This document shows, piece after piece, positions 35,645-44,244 of a stretch of 64,000 bases of DNA. The DNA is taken from contig NZ_MLBF01000012.1 of the NCBI RefSeq assembly GCF_001936615.1, positions 1-64,000 on the forward strand. The letters run 5' to 3'. Made by a program: the position numbers and the translations under genes. The stretch's first letter is position 1. Each line of letters opens with the position of its first letter. Under the pieces are notes generated by a model. It ran no database searches. It was not told the DNA's origin and worked only from the letters and a program-made list of their open reading frames with translations. The DNA comes from Desulfosporosinus metallidurans. GTDB taxonomy: Bacteria; Bacillota; Desulfitobacteriia; Desulfitobacteriales; Desulfitobacteriaceae.

Positions 35645-36718
35645 CTAAAAAATATAGTTAAGAATTTCTTTATGCACGATCGGCTCAATTTCCGCCATAA
35701 GCTTACGATCAAACATCCCGCTTCCCAGTTTGAGATTCTCTTTGGCCGTCTTAATCACGACGACCTTTTGCCCTTGTTGGATTTCGGCACTGGTTACTGG
35801 TATTCCAGTCAAACTATCCAGTGTCATAATTAAATCGGGGAAGGTTCCTAACCTTTCGCCACCTTTTTCTAAAGTCATATACTCATTCCAGAAAGTCAGT
35901 TCATAATCCTTGATCTTGACTGTACCCACATCAAAACCGCCGTCTGTGACGAGCTTAAGTTCCTCGATTAAACCCTCGGTAACGATTTCACCCTTAAGAA
36001 AGTCTACAACTTCCTGAATTCCGTCCTTCGGAGATTTTTGCAGTCCGTGAAATAAGGCCCGCCCGGTTTCAATCGCATGAGTTACCCCATGGATGGCTCC
36101 GTTTTGTCTTACGTATCCCGCTGTCACCGGGTTTCTGGCGACAGCTACTAACCCGCCGGCTACTACAGAACTTTGTCTGACCATCCTGGCTGTTTTATCT
36201 AAGGATCCTTTGAAAAATCCTTCGATATTGTTTCCGAGCTCTGGATTCCCACCTGCGACAGCCTGATATGAAACGTAATCTTCGAGATTGTTTAAACCCA
36301 TGCTACCCATTGTTCCGGTGGGATGGGCACGTCCATTACAAGGGGCATCCACGATGGGAATGTTCAGAACGGCTGCTTGAATCCAGCCATTTACTGTTGC
36401 CGTTCCTCCATTCTCATTCGTGATTATGCCACCGACCTTTATACCTGTGTTTTCTTGAAAGATTTCCACAGCACGTACATAATCGCGTGGGGAAACATAT
36501 TTGTCCGGAGCAGCCGGTGCCCCGACAGCAGCTGCGGTTAGTATAACCGTATCCTCAGAAAGATCCTCTATATCTATTAATTGGGGTGCTCCAAAATCCA
36601 CGGCTGTCTTCGCAGCGATCAACCCAGTTTCCTTAGGGCCGCCGCCCCCGCCTCCGAGAATGGCACCACCATAAACTGCATATTGAATCAATTCCTCGTT
36701 TAATCTTATTTTAGACAT
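35645..36718 (-). CDS. DUF917 family protein
   Basis: A 357-residue DUF917 protein starting MSKIRLNEELIQYAVYGG with the hallmark AILGGGGGGPKETG. Also visible are ITNENGGTATVNGW, IVDAPCNGRAHPTGTMGSMG and a C-terminal GMFDRKLMAEIEP. DUF917 members often sit beside hydantoinase/oxoprolinase (HyuA) genes and may be a subunit of amide- or lactam-hydrolysing enzymes; no activity is assured. GGGTGGGAC precedes ATG 36718. A second, divergent DUF917 gene lies at the window end. Confidence 0.9.
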   Translation of the reverse strand: MSKIRLNEELIQYAVYGGAILGGGGGGPKETGLIAAKTAVDFGAPQLIDIEDLSEDTVILTAAAVGAPAAPDKYVSPRDYVRAVEIFQENTGIKVGGIITNENGGTATVNGWIQAAVLNIPIVDAPCNGRAHPTGTMGSMGLNNLEDYVSYQAVAGGNPELGNNIEGFFKGSLDKTARMVRQSSVVAGGLVAVARNPVTAGYVRQNGAIHGVTHAIETGRALFHGLQKSPKDGIQEVVDFLKGEIVTEGLIEELKLVTDGGFDVGTVKIKDYELTFWNEYMTLEKGGERLGTFPDLIMTLDSLTGIPVTSAEIQQGQKVVVIKTAKENLKLGSGMFDRKLMAEIEPIVHKEILNYIF

Positions 36719-36727
36719 GTCCCACCC

Positions 36728-37381
36728 CTACTCTCTTCGCAGACAAGCGAAATACGTCAGCAAACCTTCAGCCATCACAGGATCAATGACTGGTATTTCA
36801 CATACTTTCTCTAACTCTTTGGCTATCCTGATCGTCGACAGCCCGGTACATGCCAAAGCGATCACTTCGGCTCCTAACGCTTTTAGCTCTTTAGCTTTCT
36901 TAATGACTGCCGTTCTTCCTGCTGGAGTCAGCAGATCCAAAGTTGAATTAACCCCTTCTGCCCTGCAAGTACCAACTATATTTTCACCGAAAGTTCTTGC
37001 ATAGGCGCGTGGAACTACTTCCGTTATTCCTAAGACCCCGACCTTTTTGCCATAGTGCGAAGCCAAGAGCGCAGTTGCTTCCCCACCGCCGACGACAGGA
37101 ATCTTGAGTTCTTTCCGCAATTCCTCTACAGCTGGGTCACCAGCACAACTGATGATAAGGGCTTCTATCCCCTCCCAAACTTTAGCAAGATCCACGATTT
37201 TGGGCACAGCTAATAACTCTGTGGCCTCATCATGAATTCCTTCAGGTTGATTAAGGATACATTTTGATTCTACCTCTAACTCCGGATAATACTGTTCTAG
37301 AAGTCGACCGTGAAGATTAAGCATTTCCTCATCATGGATGGTGACAACTCGGACAAGCCCTACCTTGAACTTTTTAGCCAT
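36728..37381 (-). CDS. Aspartate/glutamate/hydantoin racemase family protein
   Basis: A 217-residue Asp/Glu racemase-fold protein. The catalytic cysteines lie in LIISCAGDPAVEEL and VIALACTGLSTIRIA, as in cofactor-independent two-base racemases; GGGEATALLASHYGKKVGVL and VIDPVMAEGLL complete the family pattern. It would epimerise an amino acid or hydantoin-like product so that a stereospecific enzyme of the operon can use it. AAGGGG precedes ATG 37381; DUF917 follows after 9 bp. Confidence 0.88.
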   Translation of the reverse strand: MAKKFKVGLVRVVTIHDEEMLNLHGRLLEQYYPELEVESKCILNQPEGIHDEATELLAVPKIVDLAKVWEGIEALIISCAGDPAVEELRKELKIPVVGGGEATALLASHYGKKVGVLGITEVVPRAYARTFGENIVGTCRAEGVNSTLDLLTPAGRTAVIKKAKELKALGAEVIALACTGLSTIRIAKELEKVCEIPVIDPVMAEGLLTYFACLRRE

Positions 37382-37400
37382 AATTCAACCCCTTATTCTT

Positions 37401-37679
37401 TTAAACTAAATTGATAATTTTTTGTTTCGTTATACCGATTGGTAAACAAACATCAAATTCTTGATCGAGCTGCTGCATTTTTCGAATAAAATCCTTATCC
37501 TGTTCCACATAGAGAGGTAATTTATGCTGATTAATAAGAAGTTCTACTTTCATAGTTTGAGCAATTAATTGCAGTTTCTCGAGGATAGCTTCGCCATCCA
37601 CTGTTGCTGGATAGCGCATATCAAACTTAATGCTTCCTTGTTCAAGATCGAATTGTGCTACACACATATCCAATGCCAA
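37401..37679 (-). pseudogene. Fragment of a PepV-like M20 dipeptidase
   Basis: The 92-codon frame reads LEQGSIKFDMRYPATVDGEA, then LPLYVEQDKDFIRKMQQLDQE, close to the lid/dimerisation part of M20 dipeptidases such as PepV (DIRYPVT...PPLYVPKDS). The zinc-binding domain before it and the active-site end after it are missing. The frame is open upstream to about 37715 without a good start. It is a leftover of a peptidase gene, fitting an operon with an oligopeptide-type transporter. Confidence 0.6.
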
Positions 37680-37730
37680 AGAACCAGAGAAAGTTAAACA
37701 TCCTCTTTGACAATACGTATATCTACATTG

Positions 37731-37768
37731 TGAGAGACCTAAATGACCTCGTGGCCGCCTAGATCTCT
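37731..37768. other. Hairpin between the transporter gene and the downstream operon
   Basis: GAGAGACCTA (37731-37740) pairs with TAGATCTCTC (37759-37768) except for one G-T pair, around an 18-base loop. There is no T-run. It may be an mRNA processing or stability element between the OPT gene and the genes after it. Confidence 0.4.
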
Positions 37769-37794
37769 CCGAGACCTTAATTCATTTTAGATAA

Positions 37795-39396
37795 CTATTT
37801 CTTAGTTCTCATCGTAAATACCGAACTAAAGAAACTGTATAGTGCATCTCCAGCAATAAATCCCGCTGCCATGATGCTCATCGGTGTCTCAGCTTCTTTA
37901 CCCTTGACTTTCAAGACGATAGCTCTGATTGCAATCCCGGCTAGAACTGCCCAACCAGCTTTAGGATTGATAATTAAGAGTCCTGTTGCTAATAAGATGC
38001 CCATTTGGCGGTTAGGTCCGCCTACAAATTGCAGAATGGCTCCAGGAATAGCCCAAAGAAGCAAATTCCGAGCAACCTCAGCCGAAGCACCTGCTTTGAT
38101 CGTAGCAACGTAAACCCGGTCAACAGGCGGAACTAGATTGGCTGCAAAATACCCTTTGTGCGAGAAAAAGACAACGATGATGGCCACAACAAAAGCCAAA
38201 ATAGCCGTAATATATTGCTGCTTGCGTCCATCCTTTTCCAGTTCAGGATTACTGCCATCACCACGGATCCTGTAGCCTGTTTTCAGGTCATAGCCCATAT
38301 CAGCAAAAGCTGGACCTGTAGAAGCACTAAATCCAACCATTAAGGCGAGCGCTACCGGAGGGAATCCGATCAACATACCAATAATCAAAGTAATCAAGGC
38401 AACCGCGAAGGCAGGAAACCAGCCGGAATGCATCGCGGAAATACCGACAATGATTTCATGAACAAAAGCCGCAAAGGCCGCAAAGACTAAATAGACAATC
38501 AGCATCCCGAAAGACATCTTTGTAATGATGCCTGTCGTTAAAGCAATAATTAACGCAATGGCTAAGTAAGCGATAAAGCCATAAGTAAAGGCTTGAGAAA
38601 TATCTTTTTCGGTACGGGTAAGATTTTCGAGCACTTCACCATGTGCGTCTGCCTTTTGGGCTTCTTGCTTCTTGCGTACGATTAAAATAACTTGAATGAG
38701 GGCAACGATGCCAGCTCCAATCATAAAACCATGTGGAACATACAAGGAGTTGATATCGAAACCGAATAAAGGTTTGGAATATCCCCGCAATAATAAACCG
38801 ACACCAAACATGGTCAACGCCCAGATGTTTCCGATAAAGGCAACCCCAAAGGCCGACATGGAAATTCCGAAATAGGAACCCAGAAGACCTAGCCCAGTCC
38901 CAATACCGAGAAGGCCTGCACGCTTACCACCTTGGTCTCCGGCAATTAAAGCTTCAGCCGTTGCCACACCGGGAGGCCACGCTCCTTTAGCAGGAAATAA
39001 TTTGGAATCAAATACTTTGAACAGAATGGTGGCATCAGAGATCATTGCAAGTGAAGCACCTAATAGCATAGGAAGAATAAGTTCAGGTGTCCCCATGACA
39101 AATGGAATCCCGATAGGAATCAATAAACTGTTACCTGCCCCAAAAGTAGCAGAGGAAATACTTGTTTGCACAAGGTTTTGCTCATGCAAAGAACGGAATT
39201 GCTTAAAGAACCTTACAGGAATTCTGGATAAAATCATTGCAATCAGAGCGCCGATAATGGAAGTGTTGGGCGTAATCCCTAAAGTAACGATCAGTTGAAT
39301 ACCGATGATTGCTCCGAGGATTGCCACAATAAGATTAAACACTATTATGGTTGGCCTCAAAGCTGAAGGATGTTTTTCAAAGTCAGAACTAGCCAT
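37795..39396 (-). CDS. OPT family oligopeptide-type transporter
   Basis: A 533-residue OPT/YSL-family membrane protein with about 13-15 helices. Visible are IPVRFFKQFRSLHEQNLVQT, SSATFGAGNSLLIPIGIPFV, FPAKGAWPPGVATAEALIAG, FGVGLLLRGYSKPLFG and SASTGPAFADMGYDLKTGYR. OPT proteins use the proton gradient to import small peptides or metal chelates. GGGAGAGATAAG puts the start at ATG 39396, not further upstream. It is the first structural gene after the IclR regulator and the likely importer of the operon's substrate. Confidence 0.88.
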   Translation of the reverse strand: MASSDFEKHPSALRPTIIVFNLIVAILGAIIGIQLIVTLGITPNTSIIGALIAMILSRIPVRFFKQFRSLHEQNLVQTSISSATFGAGNSLLIPIGIPFVMGTPELILPMLLGASLAMISDATILFKVFDSKLFPAKGAWPPGVATAEALIAGDQGGKRAGLLGIGTGLGLLGSYFGISMSAFGVAFIGNIWALTMFGVGLLLRGYSKPLFGFDINSLYVPHGFMIGAGIVALIQVILIVRKKQEAQKADAHGEVLENLTRTEKDISQAFTYGFIAYLAIALIIALTTGIITKMSFGMLIVYLVFAAFAAFVHEIIVGISAMHSGWFPAFAVALITLIIGMLIGFPPVALALMVGFSASTGPAFADMGYDLKTGYRIRGDGSNPELEKDGRKQQYITAILAFVVAIIVVFFSHKGYFAANLVPPVDRVYVATIKAGASAEVARNLLLWAIPGAILQFVGGPNRQMGILLATGLLIINPKAGWAVLAGIAIRAIVLKVKGKEAETPMSIMAAGFIAGDALYSFFSSVFTMRTKK

Positions 39397-39652
39397 CTTA
39401 TCTCTCCCTCTTTTAAATTTCTTCAGTGTACTATGGAAAGAACTTATAGTAATAAAACTATCCCCCACCACCTTTTTTCACGGATTTTTTTATTGTGCTT
39501 TTCTTAATAGTCAAAACACTTCTTTCTACCTGTTTAGATTAAGCCTTTAAACTCTTGTCTCCATATTGGAACCAGTGGTTCTAATCCTCCCCTTAAGTAT
39601 AACCTAAACTTACCCGAAATCAATATTCTTTTCTAAAAAAGATCTTATTTTC

Positions 39653-39786
39653 TACGTGTAATATATACTCGTATCGCTTTCTATCTCGTACGACTATATA
39701 AATAACTCATACGGACATATAACTCAGTACGGATAGATAATCCTTACGTCTATATAAATCTTACGGAATCTATAACTCATACGAGA
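39653..39786. promoter_or_regulatory. Phased TACG repeat array upstream of the OPT gene
   Basis: A TACG core with CTC/CTT before it recurs at 39653, 39689, 39710, 39728, 39745, 39762 and 39780, with a TATCG variant near 39672. Best copies are CTCGTACGA, CTCATACGGA, CTCAGTACGGA, CTTACGGA and CTCATACGAGA. Spacing is 17-21 bp. It lies between the iclR-like gene and the OPT start, an AT-rich stretch without coding potential. The bases 39397-39640 nearer the gene show no motif I can name. Confidence 0.6.
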
Positions 39787-39793
39787 TATAGAC

Positions 39794-39850
39794 TTTATAA
39801 ATAAAAAGCTAGAGGGCAATTAAAGCACCCACTAGCTTTTTATTTATAAA
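39794..39850. terminator. Long terminator of the iclR-like gene
   Basis: A perfect 19-bp stem, TTTATAAATAAAAAGCTAG against 39832-39850, with a 19-base loop. The stem is A/T-rich at its base, so it would work in both directions. It lies 59 bp after the regulator stop. Confidence 0.8.
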
Positions 39851-39908
39851 CAATGCCTTACTTTACCAAGTTAAAACAGGTTCCCTTTGGAATAGATCGA
39901 CGGAGTTA

Positions 39909-40661
39909 TTATAGGATAGTGTCAAGGTAAGCCTGTATCTCCGAAGTCCTGATTTCGAGTATAGTCAATACTTCCCGTACTTTGCTCTCCGGAAATCTAT
40001 ATTCAGGTCCGGCTACAGTAATGGAGCCTGTAATTTTACGTTTACGAGTAAATAACGGAAGTGCAACCCCAACTACTGCATCGGAATATTCACCTAACGA
40101 GTAACACCAGCCCTGCAGGCGTATTTCTTCTAGATTCTTCAATAATTTTTGTGGATCAACAATCGTATAACCAGCAAACTCTTGCAGTCCTTTCTCAATA
40201 ATTGCCAGCTGATCTTTTTCTGGGACGTAAGCCATAATAATCTTGTTTGAAGCACCAGCGTATAGAGGCGTACGGCTTCCGATAGACACAGCAAATTTGA
40301 CCCTTTGGGAAGATTCGGCTATGTCCACGCAAATACCTTCTAATTCGTCTAACCAGGTTAAAAAAACAGACTCTCCTGTCTCGTTAGCAAGCTTTTCCAT
40401 AGTTGGATAGATCATATCTGAAATTCTAAGTTTACTTCTTACAATAAGCCCATATTCCCAAAATTTAATGCCGAGCTCATATTTTTTGGTATCTTCATTT
40501 TGAACCAAAAAACCGTGGTCCTCAAAAGTAGCTAGCACCCGGTAAATGATGGAGTGGCTGATATTCAGTTCTTTAGCCAATTCACGTACACCCCAAGCAG
40601 GATGTTCGTACGTAAAATAACGAAGTATCTCTAAAGCATTGTCCAATGTTTTCAGCGCCAT
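39909..40661 (-). CDS. IclR family transcriptional regulator
   Basis: A 250-residue IclR protein: N-terminal winged helix (ALEILRYFTYEHPAWGVREL, ISHSIIYRVLATFEDHGFLV) and C-terminal effector domain (KLANETGESVFLTWLDELEG, IGSRTPLYAGASNKIIMAY, GWCYSLGEYSDAVVGVALPL). The operon lies downstream in the same orientation, so it is the presumed local regulator. ATG 40661 lacks a strong ribosome site, with only AAAGGAG at about ten bases. Confidence 0.9.
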   Translation of the reverse strand: MALKTLDNALEILRYFTYEHPAWGVRELAKELNISHSIIYRVLATFEDHGFLVQNEDTKKYELGIKFWEYGLIVRSKLRISDMIYPTMEKLANETGESVFLTWLDELEGICVDIAESSQRVKFAVSIGSRTPLYAGASNKIIMAYVPEKDQLAIIEKGLQEFAGYTIVDPQKLLKNLEEIRLQGWCYSLGEYSDAVVGVALPLFTRKRKITGSITVAGPEYRFPESKVREVLTILEIRTSEIQAYLDTIL

Positions 40662-40857
40662 TAAATTCTCCTTTTAGATTCTCTATAAATTCTCCATATA
40701 AATCTTCTTTTTACTAATCATGACCTATTTTATAACTTTCGTCAAATCTATTCACATTTCAGACGCTTAAGCACTTGACAGAGTTAAGACCAATAGGACA
40801 TTTTCAACAATTCTAACCTTGATAATCGTTCCCGTAATGTATAGCATTTTAATGGGG

Positions 40858-40938
40858 TTAAATCATAAATTGCCATTTCGGAGCAGACTGCCTATAAGGT
40901 ACTCCATTAATTATTTCCCAGCGTTCATTTTCCGACCA
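40858..40938 (-). pseudogene. Fragment of a second Uma2 gene
   Basis: The minus strand reads WSENERWEIINGVPYRQSAP then KWQF, against WPENERWEIIDGVPYMQSAP in the intact Uma2 gene at 3707-4285. DNA identity is obvious over about 75 bp. Neither the preceding nor the following part of the gene is found. Confidence 0.8.
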
Positions 40939-40983
40939 CAAGGGGACGTTTTGTTTGCCATCCAACAAATGCTTACAAACACA

Positions 40984-41015
40984 AAGAGACTACCTTAATC
41001 CAAAGATAGTCTCTT
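40984..41015. terminator. Hairpin in the remnant zone
   Basis: Stem AAGAGACTA/TAGTCTCTT with a 14-base loop and no strong T-run. The surrounding 41016-41187 shows no gene. Confidence 0.45.
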
Positions 41016-41187
41016 CGTTACTTACCTGGCGATGACCTACTTTTCCGGGGGTCTTCAAAACCGGTTTCCTATTGGTTCTGTTATTTTTAGCTTTTAAATC
41101 CTTGTTCCTTCATGGATGGATACACTTCATCATGACAGAACGCTACTTTAGGCATACGAGGTTATTAACTTTGTTACCGCCTGTGTT

Positions 41188-41298
41188 TCACAGACTTTTT
41201 AAATTGCCGCGCACATCATAGTTTTCCGGGTCTTGCAGCGCCTTCGGGCCTTCTTCGATCAGCGTCAGCAGCAGCCCTTCGGCAAAACGATCTTGGAT
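41188..41298 (-). pseudogene. Fragment of an iron-containing alcohol dehydrogenase
   Basis: The minus strand reads IQDRFAEGLLLTLIEEGPKA then LQDPENYDVRGNL, then stops at TGA 41188-41190. This matches a short internal part of NADH-dependent butanol dehydrogenases (Fe-ADH family), where ANxMW would follow. It has higher GC content than the flanking DNA and lies 15 bp after cooC. Confidence 0.65.
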
Positions 41299-41313
41299 AT
41301 TTCCTTGAACACA

Positions 41314-42108
41314 TTAACCAAATAAAGATTCGATATGAACCTTAATTTCTTTGGCTAGTTCCACGCATTTCGGACTTAAATCAAAGAGGCTTTGCCCTGT
41401 AAGATCTGCCTGCACTGCCATAGGGTCATAGGGTAGATATCCCAAGATAGGAATAAAATTCATTTCCCGTTTGATTTCTTCAATCTGACCGGGATGTACT
41501 TTATTAATCACGGCATAGACTCGGTTAACCCCAATGTCTTTGGCCAGTTTAACCACTGCATGCGCGGTCTCAAAACTCCGTTTGCCTGGTTCGACGACTA
41601 CAATAAAAGCATCCACTCCATCCGCCGTTCCGCGCCCGAAATGTTCCAAACCTGCCTCCATGTCCACAATGACGGTTTCATCCCGTTCTAAGACCATATG
41701 CTGTAACAAACTGCGCAATAAGGTGCTCTCAGGGCAGGCACAGCCAGCTCCTCCCAACGTTACTGAACCCATCCGTAAAAGTTTGATTCCGTTATGCCTA
41801 GCCACATAAGTGTCGGGAATGTCATCCACGTAGGGATTTATACTAAACATCGCCCCAATTGATCCTGGTTCTGCACCAGTGCGTTCTTTAATTAACTTTC
41901 TTTCCTCAGAAATGGGAGTGAGCTTGGCGAGTAGCTCTTGAGGAAATCCTAGGGCAGTCCCTAAATTAGCATCTGGGTCAGCATCAACCGCAAGGACATG
42001 CTGCCCATCCTGGGTATATAAATGACATAAAAGAGAGGCCAAGGTGGTTTTACCCACCCCACCTTTACCAGAAACAGCAATTTTTACACTCTTATTAGTC
42101 ACGCTCAT
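41314..42108 (-). CDS. cooC: CO dehydrogenase maturation ATPase CooC
   Basis: About 264 residues, a MinD/ParA-type P-loop ATPase: VSGKGGVGKTTLASLLCHLY (deviant Walker A), VLAVDADPDANLG, the CooC metal-binding CxC in GGAGCACPES, and VIVDMEAGLEHFGRGTADGV. CooC dimers bind nickel and help insert it into cluster C of CooS. ATG 42108 follows GGAAGGAAAACGAC; an upstream in-frame ATG (42147) would add 13 residues. It lies 55 bp after cooS. Confidence 0.93.
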   Translation of the reverse strand: MSVTNKSVKIAVSGKGGVGKTTLASLLCHLYTQDGQHVLAVDADPDANLGTALGFPQELLAKLTPISEERKLIKERTGAEPGSIGAMFSINPYVDDIPDTYVARHNGIKLLRMGSVTLGGAGCACPESTLLRSLLQHMVLERDETVIVDMEAGLEHFGRGTADGVDAFIVVVEPGKRSFETAHAVVKLAKDIGVNRVYAVINKVHPGQIEEIKREMNFIPILGYLPYDPMAVQADLTGQSLFDLSPKCVELAKEIKVHIESLFG

Positions 42109-42163
42109 TTTGTCGTTTTCCTTCCCGTTAATAATAACCTTCATCAACTCAAGAATTCTGCTT

Positions 42164-44113
42164 TTAAAACTCCAGATCGGGGCTTTGTAACCCTAACGCT
42201 TTTCGTTTTTTGATAATTCGTTGAATTAATAAATGTGCCGCTTTGATGGGGTCTTCCTCATAAATCAGCTTGCCTCCGAACAGTTCATCCGTCGTTACGG
42301 CAAAATCTCCTTTATCTGCCGTCAAAGCATTATCCACAAAAGGCGAACCGCTGATCGGAGCGTTGAGACCGATATGAACATCGACACCCTGGGCTATAAA
42401 GAATGTGCCAATCGACAAAACCTTTGGACTCTGAGGTTCTGGGCTCGATCCAGCGACCGGCAAATCCCGCACACCGACTCCAACCCGATTGGCTAGGGCA
42501 ACCAGCAAATCATCCACACGGGAGTTATCTACGCAGCTTCCCATATGCCACGCCGGAGGCAACGAAGGAAGCCCATTGGCTACGCCGATCGTTTTCAGCA
42601 CGTTAGCAAGTTGAGGACCGCAATACTCGATGCCATCCGGAGACAGAAGACCGTTTTTACCTAAAGAATGTGCCGAGCAGCCGGTTGTTACAATCAAAAC
42701 GTTATGTTTTAAAAGTTCCTTTGCTACTTCTGTATTAGCCCAGTCTTGTTTCAGTCGCGGATTGGTACACCCGACAATGGCCACCACGCCTAAGATATCC
42801 CCGTCTGTGAGCGCTTGGATAAAGGGTTGGAGCGGGTCTTCCTGATTGATTTTCGAAAGCAGTTCGATGATTTGTTCCACGGAAAAGCCGGCATAAGCGT
42901 CAACGGTTCCTTTTGGTATTTGTAGTTTAACCAAATCGCGTTCGGTATATCGTCCTAACGCTTTGCGGACGATTTCCTCGCCCATCTTATCGGCATTAGC
43001 CGGAGTAAACTCAACGTGGCTAGATCCTTCAATCTTAATCATGGGCAAGGTGGAAATCAGTTCCGTGTGATAACATTCGGCAACTTTTTGCAAGCCCGGC
43101 ATGATACATTGGGCATCGACAACCATAGCTTCTAAGGCCCCTGTTACAATCGCCAGTTCTTGGCTGGCAAAGTTGGTTGCCACGGAAACCCCTTGCCTCA
43201 TCAATAATTCATTGGCACTGCAGCATATCCCGATGACATTAATCCCTTTGGCGCCTAGGGTTTTTGCCTCCCCGTTTAGTTTTCGGCTCCATTCCACCAC
43301 TTTTTCCGAAACCATAGGAATATGGCCGTGAACTGCAATGTTAACATAATCCTCTTTAATGACTCCCATATTGTATTGGGCCTTGACTAACTTTGGTGTG
43401 CCAAAAAGGACGTCTGAAAGATCGGTTGAGAGGTGAAGCCCATCATACCCTTCAACTAGGGCCATCGTCATAATTCCGAGAAGGAGGTTGAGTGGATCAC
43501 TGTCGCATCCCATGGCAGCTTTGTTAATTGCATTGGCAATTTCCAAGTGAGCATTGCGAGGTAGAATGTTTAATTTTCCCCACGTTTCAACGGACTTGTC
43601 ATGGGCACGTAAACTCAGCCAGTTGGCTACCCCGGACTGTTTCTGAAAATCTTGCAAGGCTATTAGCGCGACTTCCTCTGCCACTTCGTTCATGCTCTTG
43701 CCGTCAAGAGTTAAGCCCAAGCCCTGCGCAATTTTCATCAACTTATCTTTGCCTTTAATTTCATAAGGCGCTTTGCCTTCGGCGACTTCCAAAAGGGTTT
43801 GTGCCACTTCGCGGGCATGTTCGACATGGGGTGCCGCCCCATCGACAATGAGTGTAAGCAAGTTGCGAGCGACGATTTGATCAGCCGTTGCGCCGCAGAC
43901 CCCTCGTTTCGCCCCTTTGTCGCTAAAACTTATACGACAAGGTCCCATCATGCAGCGCCGACAACAAACCCCAGCTAAGCCAAACTTACAGCGAGGTTCT
44001 TGTTGCCTAGCTCGATCAAATGCTGTCTCAATTTCTTCATCCCGTGCTTTCAAGAGAAGTTCCTGTACCCCAGTATCAATTGTCAGATCTGTAGCCAAAA
44101 AGGTCTTAATCAT
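42164..44113 (-). CDS. cooS: Anaerobic Ni-Fe carbon monoxide dehydrogenase catalytic subunit
   Basis: A 649-residue CooS. Cluster D and B ligands lie near the N terminus: C42, C50, C51, C54, C59 in GVCCRRCMMGPCRISF and C73 in GVCGATADQ. Later come IGICCSANELLMRQG, VDAQCIMPG, VVAIVGCTNPR, VTTGCSAHSLGKNG and WHMGSCVDNSR, which carry cluster C ligands. It oxidises CO to CO2 and passes electrons to ferredoxin. No CooF, hydrogenase or acetyl-CoA synthase genes adjoin, so its electron partner is not encoded here. GGAGG precedes ATG 44113. Confidence 0.96.
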   Translation of the reverse strand: MIKTFLATDLTIDTGVQELLLKARDEEIETAFDRARQQEPRCKFGLAGVCCRRCMMGPCRISFSDKGAKRGVCGATADQIVARNLLTLIVDGAAPHVEHAREVAQTLLEVAEGKAPYEIKGKDKLMKIAQGLGLTLDGKSMNEVAEEVALIALQDFQKQSGVANWLSLRAHDKSVETWGKLNILPRNAHLEIANAINKAAMGCDSDPLNLLLGIMTMALVEGYDGLHLSTDLSDVLFGTPKLVKAQYNMGVIKEDYVNIAVHGHIPMVSEKVVEWSRKLNGEAKTLGAKGINVIGICCSANELLMRQGVSVATNFASQELAIVTGALEAMVVDAQCIMPGLQKVAECYHTELISTLPMIKIEGSSHVEFTPANADKMGEEIVRKALGRYTERDLVKLQIPKGTVDAYAGFSVEQIIELLSKINQEDPLQPFIQALTDGDILGVVAIVGCTNPRLKQDWANTEVAKELLKHNVLIVTTGCSAHSLGKNGLLSPDGIEYCGPQLANVLKTIGVANGLPSLPPAWHMGSCVDNSRVDDLLVALANRVGVGVRDLPVAGSSPEPQSPKVLSIGTFFIAQGVDVHIGLNAPISGSPFVDNALTADKGDFAVTTDELFGGKLIYEEDPIKAAHLLIQRIIKKRKALGLQSPDLEF

Positions 44114-44188
44114 AATCTCCTCCTTAAATTGAGCGATTGCTTTTGTAATTGGACTTTAACAGTTCCACTATTCTGATTATGAAATAAA

Positions 44189-44232
44189 AGAAATAAGAAA
44201 ACCGTCAGAATTCTGACGGTTTTCTTATTTCT
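44189..44232. terminator. Perfect 44-bp palindrome between the CooA-like gene and cooS
   Basis: Positions 44189-44210 are the exact reverse complement of 44211-44232, centred on GAATTC, with core AACCGTCAGAATTCTGACGG. On the minus strand it starts 12 bp after the regulator stop and ends in CTTATTTCT, consistent with an intrinsic terminator. The TCAGAATTCTGA core also resembles a CRP-family dyad, so an operator role is possible. Confidence 0.75.
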
Positions 44233-44244
44233 CATGCAATTCTC

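Noticed and set aside
39653-39786. CRISPR array
   Set aside because: Repeat units of 17-21 bp are degenerate, with no spacer of the usual 30-40 bp and no cas genes nearby. A regulatory array fits better.
44189-44232. Calling the palindrome a CooA operator outright
   Set aside because: It lies just after the regulator stop and has a terminator's shape; the TGTCA-N6-CGACA pattern of CooA sites is not met.
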